Shown piece by piece: positions 1 to 6,581 of a DNA stretch of 16,650 nt. Position 1 is the first letter of the stretch, and each line of letters begins with the position of its first letter. The notes under the pieces are model-generated. The model worked only from the letters and a program-made list of their open reading frames with translations. It did no database searches and had not been told where the DNA came from. Position numbers and translations under genes: made by a program. The DNA is from Microbacteriaceae bacterium. Its GTDB lineage: Bacteria; Actinomycetota; Actinomycetes; Actinomycetales; Microbacteriaceae. The stretch lies in the NCBI GenBank assembly GCA_947447385.1, contig CANFKN010000009.1, forward strand, positions 1-16,650. Reading direction: 5' to 3'.

Positions 1-339
1 GATGTAGTCGGGCTTCAAATCTTGTAGCTTATCAAGCCCGACGTTGGAATCTTCGAAGTCGAATCGAAGATGCTTCACTCCAGCTTTCTTTAGAAACTTG
101 TGAACCGCCTTCTCGCCACCATATGTGAGTTCGCCAGTAAGTTTGCGGGGAATGCTGATTACAGTCACTTCAAAGCGATCGTCAGCGAGCATTTCGCGAT
201 GGATCTCCGACAGCGAATCCCACGCCTCAAAATAGAACAACAAAAACACAACGCGGATGCGCTCGCTTGTTGCGCTTCTCAAGGGGGTAATTTTATGCTC
301 GCAGGCTTCTAAAGAGTTGTTGCGAACTCTTTCAACCAT
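1..339 (-). CDS. CDP-glycerol glycerophosphotransferase-like protein, N-terminal 113 residues (partial)
   Basis: An open minus-strand frame runs from an ATG at 339-337 to the window edge without a stop, giving 113 residues; the rest of the gene lies outside. Residues about 28-66 read RIRVVFLLFYFEAWDSLSEI, then a basic-acidic stretch and a VISIPRK segment. This recalls the N-terminal Rossmann domain of the CDP-glycerol:poly(glycerophosphate) glycerophosphotransferase (TagB/TagF-like) family, which builds polyol-phosphate polymers at the cytoplasmic membrane. The conserved catalytic C-terminal half is not visible, so another GT-B glycosyltransferase is possible. The start overlaps the end of galU by 31 bp, which suggests one operon with translational coupling. 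The Shine-Dalgarno signal is weak (GAGAAC just upstream). A TTG at 282-280 is an alternative start and would remove a 19-residue poorly conserved leader. The reading frame is well supported, the family moderately. Confidence 0.62.
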   Translation of the reverse strand, partial: MVERVRNNSLEACEHKITPLRSATSERIRVVFLLFYFEAWDSLSEIHREMLADDRFEVTVISIPRKLTGELTYGGEKAVHKFLKKAGVKHLRFDFEDSNVGLDKLQDLKPDYI

Positions 340-1220
340 GTTCTCAGATCGGTTCCAAGGTCATCGCGGTCAACGGCGATGCGCAGCGTTGCCTTGATGT
401 AATCGAGTTTGTCACCCGTATCGTAACGACGGCCTCTAAATATGACACCCATCACTCCACCCGCTGCCGTCGGATTTTTCACAGCAGCGGCTAGTGCATC
501 GGTCAACTGAATTTCGCCGCCACGGCCTCGTGGTGTTTCTTCGAGAATGTCAAAAAGTTCGTGACGCAGAACATACCGACCGATTACCGCGAGGTTTGAA
601 GGGGCATCCTCGTTCTTTGGCTTTTCAACCAGACCGGTAACACGAACCACGTCGGGGTCGTCGGTCATCTCAACCGAGGCGCAACCATACATGTGGATGT
701 TCTCGGGTTCGACCTCCATGAGAGCGATAACGTTGAAACCTGTTTCGCCGTGCACTTCTAGCATCTTCGGCAAAACACTGTCTCTTGAGTCGATTATGTC
801 GTCGCCCAAAAGCACTGCGAAACTGTGATCAGCAACGTGGCTTTTGGCACGCAAAACTGCGTGGCCGAGACCATTTGGGTCGCCCTGTCTTGTGTAGTGA
901 ATGTCGGCAAGTTGGTTCGAAGCAGTCACCTGTGACAATTTAGAGTGGTCACCCTTGGCTTCGAGTGTGTATTCGAGCTCTGCTACCCTGTCGAAATGGT
1001 TCTCAAGGGTGTTTTTATTGCGACCAGTGATCATCAAGATGTCGTTGAGTCCCGCACTCACGGCCTCTTCAACAACATATTGAATTGCTGGCTTGTCTAC
1101 GATCGGCAACATTTCTTTCGGCATTGCCTTCGTCGCAGGCAAAAAACGGGTACCCAGCCCGGCCACCGGAATTACAGCTTTTGAAACCTTATAAATGTTG
1201 GAATCTGTAGATTTGTTCAT
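309..1220 (-). CDS. galU: UTP-glucose-1-phosphate uridylyltransferase
   Basis: This cytoplasmic enzyme makes UDP-glucose and pyrophosphate from UTP and glucose 1-phosphate, supplying glucosyl donors for surface polysaccharides. The 303-residue product has the usual family length. The nucleotide-binding signature GLGTRFLPATKAMPKEM is at residues 21-37, followed by LLGDDIID near 137-144, VEKP at 198-201, GEIQLTDA at 235-242 and RYDTGDK at 265-271. All are hallmarks of bacterial GalU rather than of RmlA or GlgC. The ATG at 1220-1218 is preceded, at leaderless spacing, by a TAGGCT hexamer (1232-1227). The gene is divergent from the glycosyltransferase at 1320 and its tail overlaps the start of the partial gene at 1-339. 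Nothing suggests damage. The assignment is secure at family level. Confidence 0.95.
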   Translation of the reverse strand: MNKSTDSNIYKVSKAVIPVAGLGTRFLPATKAMPKEMLPIVDKPAIQYVVEEAVSAGLNDILMITGRNKNTLENHFDRVAELEYTLEAKGDHSKLSQVTASNQLADIHYTRQGDPNGLGHAVLRAKSHVADHSFAVLLGDDIIDSRDSVLPKMLEVHGETGFNVIALMEVEPENIHMYGCASVEMTDDPDVVRVTGLVEKPKNEDAPSNLAVIGRYVLRHELFDILEETPRGRGGEIQLTDALAAAVKNPTAAGGVMGVIFRGRRYDTGDKLDYIKATLRIAVDRDDLGTDLRTWLKEFATTL

Positions 1221-1226
1221 GCTTTT

Positions 1227-1232
1227 AGCCTA
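1227..1232 (-). promoter_or_regulatory. Candidate leaderless -10 element for galU
   Basis: On the minus strand TAGGCT (matching TANNNT) is followed by exactly six bases (AAAAGC) and then the galU ATG. That is the spacing expected when transcription begins at the A of the start codon, a common arrangement in actinobacteria. No good -35 hexamer is visible 16-18 bases upstream. The call rests on spacing and a degenerate motif only. Confidence 0.35.
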
Positions 1233-1233
1233 T

Positions 1234-1267
1234 CTACAAAGTCGCTCAGTTCGGCCTGCCTTTGTAG
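1234..1267. promoter_or_regulatory. 8-bp inverted repeat (possible operator) between divergent genes
   Basis: CTACAAAG at 1234-1241 and CTTTGTAG at 1260-1267 are perfect reverse complements separated by 18 bases. The repeat lies in the middle of the 99-bp divergent intergenic region, between the candidate -10 of galU and that of the plus-strand gene. The centre-to-centre distance of 26 bp is longer than a single dimer site with adjacent half-sites, so two half-sites or an RNA stem are both possible. The regulator is unknown. Confidence 0.4.
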
Positions 1268-1268
1268 C

Positions 1269-1276
1269 TATAAAAT
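1269..1276 (+). promoter_or_regulatory. Candidate -10 region for the 1320-3858 transcript
   Basis: TATAAAAT resembles a sigma-70-type -10 box (TAAAAT at 1271-1276). A start near 1283 would give a leader of about 37 bases that includes the GAGAGGG ribosome binding site ahead of the ATG at 1320. The -35 region is not recognisable, and the inverted repeat at 1234-1267 occupies the place where it would lie. Confidence 0.4.
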
Positions 1277-1319
1277 TGACTTGTTCTCGCAAATTTGGAG
1301 AACTCGAGAGGGTCTGAAC

Positions 1320-2795
1320 ATGGGTTTAACCGAGATCAGTCTCGTGGAGTTTTGGAACCGACTGGTAAGCCTCGAAGTTCGCACTCGAGCAATAGAACGA
1401 CGCTTCGGAACCCTGCAACTGTATGCGCTTCAGCGAACCAGAATCTTCTATGCGTTGGCTAATGCCGTGGGTCTTTTCGACGACCCGCACCCTCACTTCA
1501 CTAAACCAGAATCAGCCGAAGGTTCGTTGCCGCAGGGTTGGCAAAAGCTCGTGCCTGAAGCTCGTGATGTGATCGTTCCTTTTAGAAGGCGCGTTGCGGG
1601 GGCAGAACCCTATAGCGACTCGATCGTTGCCAAGCTATTGAAAGAAAGCGAATCGATTCGTGTTCTGGATTTCAATCTGCCGAGTGAGCCATCCTCTGCA
1701 GCTAAGGGAATCATTCCTGAGCTCAATCTCGAATTACTTAGACGTCAGTTCGCCGTCGACGAAGCAAAAGCTGTCGAACGCATTATGCGTTTCACTAGTC
1801 GCCGCCCACAGGTCCACGGTTGGCAGAAACTCATATCTGAGTTCGAGGCAGAGTTCGGCGTTAGTCTCGAGAAATTCAAGAAGTACCCTCAGTGGTTCGT
1901 GCGCAGAACCCTCGCTGAGCAGCGCGGCTTCGAGAAACTTTTTCGCCAAATGAAAACCAAGAGCTTGTATATCGTCAATGCATACAGCGAACCTTCGATT
2001 GTGCTCGGCGCTCGTCGCGCAGGTGTCAAAGTTCACGAAATTCAACACGGGTTCATTTCGCAGCTGCACCCTGCCTACAGTTTCGGGCCTGTAACTCAGA
2101 GCGAGTACATTGCCGAAAGCCTCGCTCACAATGACGCAAAGAACAAACCCACTCGAAAGAAAATCGGCCCACGTTTAGATGCGTCACCTGACGAGCTTCT
2201 AACTTGGGGAACTTTTTGGGGCTCAGATGTAGTTTTGCCACGTGGCACAAAGTTGCGTGTGACCGGTGCGACACTGCCGTTTGAAACATACAGAACGCTG
2301 GCCCTTAGTGAGAATCGAATAATCAATAAGCAGGTTCTTTTTAGTTCTCAGGGTGCAATCGCCAATCAACTGTTCAAAGCTGCCTATGAAACTGCCCTAA
2401 AGCTGCCCGATTACACGATCATCTATCGTCTGCACCCAAATGAATCTCTTGCCGATTTCGAGACGCTGCTCGAAAAGCAAAACAGGCTAACGGAGGCAAG
2501 TGGCGGGCAGCCGCCAAAGAACTTGCAATTGAGTCACAGGCATCCTATTTTTCTTGATTTGGTCTCGCAGAGTGAGTATTTGATCGGCGCGTTTTCAACC
2601 ACTCTCTATGAAGGCTTAGCGCTTGGGTGCAAAGTGTTGGTCTTGCCGATTGCTGGCGTAGAAAATGTTCGACCCGCAATTGCCGCGGGGGACATTACGC
2701 TTATAACTAGTCTTGATGAGATTTCGACAGCGCTGCTTTCGGCACGCAAGGCGGTCAACCCAGAAAAATACTATGCGAGAGATGAAAATGCCTGA
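1320..2795 (+). CDS. GT-B-like glycosyltransferase, candidate nonulosonic acid transferase
   Basis: The 491-residue protein has no obvious signal peptide or membrane helix and looks cytoplasmic. Residues 1-210 are poorly recognisable. From about 215 it resembles the C-terminal part of capsule-type GT-B transferases, with a strand-helix unit YIVNAYSEPSIVLGARRAG, then VHEIQHG at 238-244, RLHPNE at 370-375 and GAFSTTLYEG at 423-432. The HP motif followed by a Ser/Thr-rich motif recalls bacterial sialyltransferases (GT38, GT52, GT80), although no clear D/E-D/E-G motif is seen. It overlaps the downstream neuB by 8 bp, which argues that it uses the NeuB/NeuA product. The ATG at 1320 is preferred because GAGAGGG lies about 7 bases upstream; an in-frame TTG at 1281 lacks such a site. 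A role as a CDP-polyol or other GT-B transferase cannot be excluded. Confidence 0.65.
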   Translation: MGLTEISLVEFWNRLVSLEVRTRAIERRFGTLQLYALQRTRIFYALANAVGLFDDPHPHFTKPESAEGSLPQGWQKLVPEARDVIVPFRRRVAGAEPYSDSIVAKLLKESESIRVLDFNLPSEPSSAAKGIIPELNLELLRRQFAVDEAKAVERIMRFTSRRPQVHGWQKLISEFEAEFGVSLEKFKKYPQWFVRRTLAEQRGFEKLFRQMKTKSLYIVNAYSEPSIVLGARRAGVKVHEIQHGFISQLHPAYSFGPVTQSEYIAESLAHNDAKNKPTRKKIGPRLDASPDELLTWGTFWGSDVVLPRGTKLRVTGATLPFETYRTLALSENRIINKQVLFSSQGAIANQLFKAAYETALKLPDYTIIYRLHPNESLADFETLLEKQNRLTEASGGQPPKNLQLSHRHPIFLDLVSQSEYLIGAFSTTLYEGLALGCKVLVLPIAGVENVRPAIAAGDITLITSLDEISTALLSARKAVNPEKYYARDENA

Positions 2796-3858
2796 TTCTT
2801 TTGATTTCGAAGTCAATGGTCGCGTATTCGGCTATTTGAACCCATATCTCATTGCTGAAATTGGGGTGAACCACGAGGGCTCGCTTGAGCGCGCTAAACA
2901 GATGATTGACCAGGTGGCTCGCGCAGGGGGTCACGCCGCAAAGTTTCAAACCTACAAGGCTGCGACACTTGCCGCCAAAACCACGAGCCCGGCCTATTGG
3001 GATCAAACCAAAGAGGCGACCAGCAGCCAGTATGAGCTCTTTCAACGCTGGGATAACTTCGGCCCGGCAGAGTACGCCGAACTCGCTGAACACTGTCGAA
3101 CCCGTGGCATCGATTTCTTGTCGACACCGTTCGACCTTGATGCAGTCGATATGCTGACGCCGCTCATGCCGGTAACAAAGGTTGCTTCTGCCGACCTCAC
3201 TAACATTCCGTTGCTCCGCAAGATAGGTGCCACTGGCGCTACCGTCGTCATGTCTTGCGGCGCTTCAGACCTTGCCGAGATCGAGCGAAGCTTGGATGTC
3301 TTGTTGCAGGCTGGCGCAAAGAGTGTCACGCTATTGCACTGCATCTTGAACTACCCGACTCCGCGCGACCATGCGCAGTTGTCGCAGATAAAAGTTCTGC
3401 AAGAGAAGTTTGGGCACCGAGTTGCCATCGGCTATAGCGATCACGTGAAACCCGAAGATGACGGGGCGTTGCCAACCCTAGAAATCGCGAGCCTCTTTGG
3501 CGCGCGAGTTATTGAAAAACACTTTACAGACAACAAGCAAGGTGTCGGCAACGATCACTACCACGCGATGGATGAAACCGATCTAGGCGAATTCGTTGAA
3601 AAGCTGGCGCTGTATCGCACTCTGTATGGCGTTCGCGAACATAACCTTGACGTTCAGGCGGCAGCTATTAATAATGCGAGGCGCCGAATTATCGCTGTGA
3701 CTGACCTTGCTGTCGGGCACGTGGTTGAAGCAACCGATCTGATTGCGCTTCGAAGCAACGTAGGAATCGAGATTGCAAACTGGGATTCTGTAGTTGGGCG
3801 CAAAGTAGTTGCACCTATCGCAGCCGACATGCCACTTGAGTGGTCACAGCTCGACTAG
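2788..3858 (+). CDS. neuB: NeuB-family nonulosonic acid (sialic acid-like) synthase
   Basis: Family members condense phosphoenolpyruvate with a six-carbon sugar (ManNAc or a 6-deoxy diamino analogue) to give a nine-carbon nonulosonic acid. At 356 residues the length is typical. The TIM-barrel part shows AEIGVNHEG (23-31), KFQTYKA (52-58), STPFD (112-116), TKVASAD (130-136), LLHCILNYPTP (182-192), GYSDH (215-219) and EKHF (243-246). H219 and H245 correspond to the metal ligands known in NeuB. An SAF domain fills about 296-356. Two segments depart from common NeuB, LegI and PseI forms: QGVGNDHYHAMD after the second histidine, and RSNVGI where sialic acid synthases usually have RPGTGI. Three ATGs cluster at 2773, 2782 and 2788; the last fits GAGAG spacing. 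It overlaps the preceding gene by 8 bp. Family assignment is firm, substrate unknown. Confidence 0.88.
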   Translation: MPDSFDFEVNGRVFGYLNPYLIAEIGVNHEGSLERAKQMIDQVARAGGHAAKFQTYKAATLAAKTTSPAYWDQTKEATSSQYELFQRWDNFGPAEYAELAEHCRTRGIDFLSTPFDLDAVDMLTPLMPVTKVASADLTNIPLLRKIGATGATVVMSCGASDLAEIERSLDVLLQAGAKSVTLLHCILNYPTPRDHAQLSQIKVLQEKFGHRVAIGYSDHVKPEDDGALPTLEIASLFGARVIEKHFTDNKQGVGNDHYHAMDETDLGEFVEKLALYRTLYGVREHNLDVQAAAINNARRRIIAVTDLAVGHVVEATDLIALRSNVGIEIANWDSVVGRKVVAPIAADMPLEWSQLD

Positions 3859-3861
3859 TGA

Positions 3862-3930
3862 CGCAGCAAGCGCCGCAGCAAGCGGCGCAGCAAGCGTCAG
3901 CAAGCGCGAGCAAGCGCCAGCCAACGCTAG
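3862..3930 (+). repeat. Degenerate 12-bp tandem repeat (consensus GCAGCAAGCGCC)
   Basis: Between the convergent neuB and neuA-pseG stops lie about five copies of a GCAGCAAGCG core, first at a 12-base period and then shortening and drifting (copies near 3863, 3875, 3887, 3898 and 3909). The repeat occupies nearly the whole 76-bp intergenic space. Read in the neuB frame beyond its TAG and the adjacent TGA, the array stays open for 22 codons, beginning with three RSKR units, up to TAG at 3928-3930. Confidence 0.75.
3870..3888. terminator. GC-rich hairpin, possible bidirectional terminator
   Basis: GCGCCGC (3870-3876) and GCGGCGC (3882-3888) form a perfect 7-bp GC-only stem with a 5-base loop AGCAA. 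The position just after neuB and between two convergent genes suits a terminator for either strand. No T-run follows on either strand, so it would not be a canonical intrinsic terminator; U-less hairpins have been proposed in actinobacteria. Confidence 0.45.
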
Positions 3931-3934
3931 CTTT

Positions 3935-5572
3935 CTATAGTCCGACCATTTTCATGATGCGCGCGACGATGCCGGAATTGCTTCTGCCAACCGTTGCGCT
4001 GAGTGCTCGCTCGTGAAGTGTTCTGCGAAGTTCGGTATCGACGCATAGTTTCTGAATGTGTGCACTTATCGTGCTCACTGAAACGAGTGCGCCGAGGCCG
4101 AGCATTATCACGCCGTTGTTAACCGTGGTGTGAGTGTGAGTAAGTTCTTTCGCATTTTGGGCGAGGCACAACGTTGGAACCCCAATGCAACTTAACTCTG
4201 TGATGGTGCGCCCGGCTGAAGAGATCGCCAAATCGGCGTGGCGCATTAGGGCTGGCATGTTCTTAACGTTTGACAAAACTTTGAGTTTCAGGCTGCCGTA
4301 ATCGGCAGGGTCAACGAGGTTTGCCCCTAAACCCCTCACTAGTGTCACTTTGCCGTCGAATTTCGCCGCCTGGAGCCCCTCAAGGGCTTTTAGAGCGAGA
4401 TTTGACGGGTCAGTGCCTCCGAAGATGAGTAGCACCTCTTCGACGCTCTCACGAAACTTTGCCTGGCGAGGCAAACTCTCAAAACTCGGTGCGAGAATCG
4501 CGTTTTGAACACCTGTTAGCTGTCGCTCAGCAGGCACTCGAGGATTCTCATAGAGGTCGGCCACCAACAGGTTTGCCTGCTCAGCACCGTCGCCAAGGTC
4601 TTCGAAGGTGACGACTTTTGAATGCTCGCCCAACAGTTCAACGAACTCGCGATGAGTGTCGAGTTGGTCTAGCACGACCAAATCCGCCTGACTCTCGCGA
4701 GCCAAGCGCAAGACGTCGAGGTCATCTGCAACCAGCTCAACTTTGAAGGGGTAGTCGGCGAAAAATTCTTGACCGAGTGGTTTGTCATGGCTAAGGATGA
4801 TGGTGATGTCGTGACGTGCCAGAGCATAGGCAAGAGCAAGAGTGCGATAAGCGTGGCCCATTCCCAGCTCGCGTGCGGCATCGGTTCGAAGCAAGATTCT
4901 TCGACGGGTTGCCAAGTGCTCGGCAACCGCCCAATCACCAAAAGTGTCGATGTCTAATGCTTCGCCCTCAGGCACTTCAATCAAGCGAATTGGCTCAACG
5001 ATTCGAGTTTCAAATTTCACCACGTCACCAATGCGAGCGCCGATGATGGCACCAGATTCGCGATAGTGCGGAGGGAGTTGCTGTCGGTTTACCCGCGCGA
5101 CATAATCTGGTCGTGGGTTGCCGCCCTCGTCAAGACGCCATCCTAGATGCCTGTCATCGATTACGGTCAGCACCGAACCAGCGCCGTCGGCAAATGCCTT
5201 CATTGCTTCACGAACTCGACCGCTGCTGATGAATGGGCAGGTCGGTTGCATGGTGAGCAAAACATCGGCATCTGTCGCACCGAGTGAGCGAAGGAACGGA
5301 ATGGTTCGAACCATCACCTGGTCAAGAGTTGCCTTGCCAGTGGTTTTCTCTTCGCGAGTAACGACCGCCCCATAGTGCAATGAAATCTCTTCGATTTCAT
5401 CGTCGTCGGTGATGACTACAACACGACCCGGCAGAGTAGCTCTGAGAGCGGTCTTGATGGTGCGGGCAATCAGAGGTTCGCCACCGAGCAATCGCACATT
5501 CTTGCGGGGCACACCCGTTGACCCACCGCGCGCTGGAATCACAATAAATGGCTTAGCCAGCGACGATGGCAC
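3935..5572 (-). CDS. Fusion of CMP-nonulosonate cytidylyltransferase (NeuA/PseF-like) and PseG-like UDP-sugar hydrolase
   Basis: The 545-residue protein joins two activities. Residues 8-222 are a CMP-sialic-acid-synthetase-type nucleotidyltransferase: IPARGGSTGVPRKN (12-25), LLTMQPTCPF (105-114), a PHYRESGAI segment (168-176) and DIDTFGDW (207-214). It would couple CTP to a nonulosonic acid. Residues about 224-545 resemble PseG, a GT-B-fold hydrolase that frees the sugar from UDP: LLRTDAARELGMGHAYRT (227-244, H240 at the position of the catalytic PseG histidine), FGGTDPSN (384-391) and SSAGRTITELSCIGVPT (451-467). The lysine usual in the GGSKG loop of the first domain is threonine here. The start is GTG at 5572-5570 with an in-frame TAG just upstream. 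This is the last gene of the 12680-to-3935 operon, 31 bp after the GT2 gene, and it converges on neuB. Confidence 0.82.
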   Translation of the reverse strand: MPSSLAKPFIVIPARGGSTGVPRKNVRLLGGEPLIARTIKTALRATLPGRVVVITDDDEIEEISLHYGAVVTREEKTTGKATLDQVMVRTIPFLRSLGATDADVLLTMQPTCPFISSGRVREAMKAFADGAGSVLTVIDDRHLGWRLDEGGNPRPDYVARVNRQQLPPHYRESGAIIGARIGDVVKFETRIVEPIRLIEVPEGEALDIDTFGDWAVAEHLATRRRILLRTDAARELGMGHAYRTLALAYALARHDITIILSHDKPLGQEFFADYPFKVELVADDLDVLRLARESQADLVVLDQLDTHREFVELLGEHSKVVTFEDLGDGAEQANLLVADLYENPRVPAERQLTGVQNAILAPSFESLPRQAKFRESVEEVLLIFGGTDPSNLALKALEGLQAAKFDGKVTLVRGLGANLVDPADYGSLKLKVLSNVKNMPALMRHADLAISSAGRTITELSCIGVPTLCLAQNAKELTHTHTTVNNGVIMLGLGALVSVSTISAHIQKLCVDTELRRTLHERALSATVGRSNSGIVARIMKMVGL

Positions 5573-5603
5573 GATCTAACTCAATTGCTACTAGATGCTC
5601 GGA

Positions 5604-6578
5604 TTACTTGCGTTCGCGATAAATCTTTGGTTCAACACCAACGTGAAGTTCAACTTCGCGCACTCGGTGAAGGGTCTTTGTTGTCAGTGAGCGAACAGAA
5701 TTGATTGAGTCGGCGATGATTCCGAACAAAAAGACCTGAACTCCCGAGATAGCTAACACTGCGCCGAGAATTGTTGATTGCAGGTGCTGGTGAGGGTGAC
5801 CGGCGAATGCATCGATCAACCATGGAGTCCATGCGCCCAAAGCTAGAACCAAAAGCGTAAAGCCAACCGGAACAAACAGGTGCATCGGGCGGTACTGAAC
5901 ATAGATTCGAACCATGGTCATGCCGTTGCGACGCACGTATTTCCAGGTTGAACCAAAAAGGCGACTCGGGCGCACACTGTCGTTGCGTTTCACTGGCACG
6001 TTGGTGAGCGCTAGCGATGCATCGTCAACCTGAATCAGGCTTTCGATTGTGTAGGTGAACTTGGTGACTAGGTTAATCTGCAGAGCAGCGTCACGGCTAA
6101 ATGCGCGAAAACCGCTGGTTGCGTCGTGAACGTTGGTGCCTGAAAAGCGCTGCACAACCCGGGTGCCAAAGCGCTGCAAAACACGCTTCAGCGGTGAAAA
6201 CTCTGCAACCTTGCGAGTGTCGCGGTCACCGACCACAACGTCAGCTCGACCTTCAACGATTTCGGCGACTAGTGCAGGAATCGCAGAAGCGTCGTATTGG
6301 TTGTCTGCGTCAGTGTTGACGATGATGTCAGCACCTAGCTTCAACGCCGCGTCGATGCCAGCCTGAAAAGCCGAAGCAAGGCCCTGGTTGTGTGAGAAAC
6401 GAACGACATAGTCAACACCGTTAGCTAGTGCCACTTCAGTGGTGTTGTCAGTTGAACCATCATCAATAACAAGCCATTTGACTTCATCGATGCCTGGAAT
6501 CTCGCGAGGCAACTCTTTGAGAGTTGCAGGCAAGAACTCAGCCTCGTTCAAGCAAGGAATCTGAATGAATAGTTTCAA
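5604..6578 (-). CDS. GT2 family glycosyltransferase with two C-terminal membrane helices
   Basis: The protein has 324 residues. The N-terminal GT-A domain begins with IQIPCLNEAEFLP, then WLVIDDGSTDNT (35-46), the DXD motif NTDADNQYD (88-96) and a DATSGFRAFSRDA segment (152-164). This resembles dolichol-phosphate-mannose synthase or GtrB-like enzymes, which move a hexose from an NDP-sugar to a polyprenyl phosphate. Two hydrophobic segments at about 233-255 and 268-289 anchor it in the membrane, and a basic-acidic tail follows. The start is TTG (6578-6576) with AAAGGCG upstream; it lies 3 bp after the stop of the polytopic membrane protein gene. If that neighbour is a GT-C enzyme, this one could charge the lipid-linked donor it uses. 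Donor sugar is unknown. Confidence 0.82.
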   Translation of the reverse strand: MKLFIQIPCLNEAEFLPATLKELPREIPGIDEVKWLVIDDGSTDNTTEVALANGVDYVVRFSHNQGLASAFQAGIDAALKLGADIIVNTDADNQYDASAIPALVAEIVEGRADVVVGDRDTRKVAEFSPLKRVLQRFGTRVVQRFSGTNVHDATSGFRAFSRDAALQINLVTKFTYTIESLIQVDDASLALTNVPVKRNDSVRPSRLFGSTWKYVRRNGMTMVRIYVQYRPMHLFVPVGFTLLVLALGAWTPWLIDAFAGHPHQHLQSTILGAVLAISGVQVFLFGIIADSINSVRSLTTKTLHRVREVELHVGVEPKIYRERK

Positions 6579-6581
6579 GGG

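Noticed and set aside
100..312. Plus-strand open frame of 70 codons near the left edge
   Set aside because: It runs antisense to the minus-strand frame with CDP-glycerol-transferase-like protein sequence, and its own translation resembles nothing.
1281..1319. TTG at 1281 as the start of the plus-strand glycosyltransferase
   Set aside because: It lies too close to the candidate -10 at 1269-1276 and has no Shine-Dalgarno site; the ATG at 1320 has GAGAGGG at good spacing.
3862..3930. CRISPR array
   Set aside because: The units are about 12 bases long and contiguous, with no spacers and no cas genes nearby.
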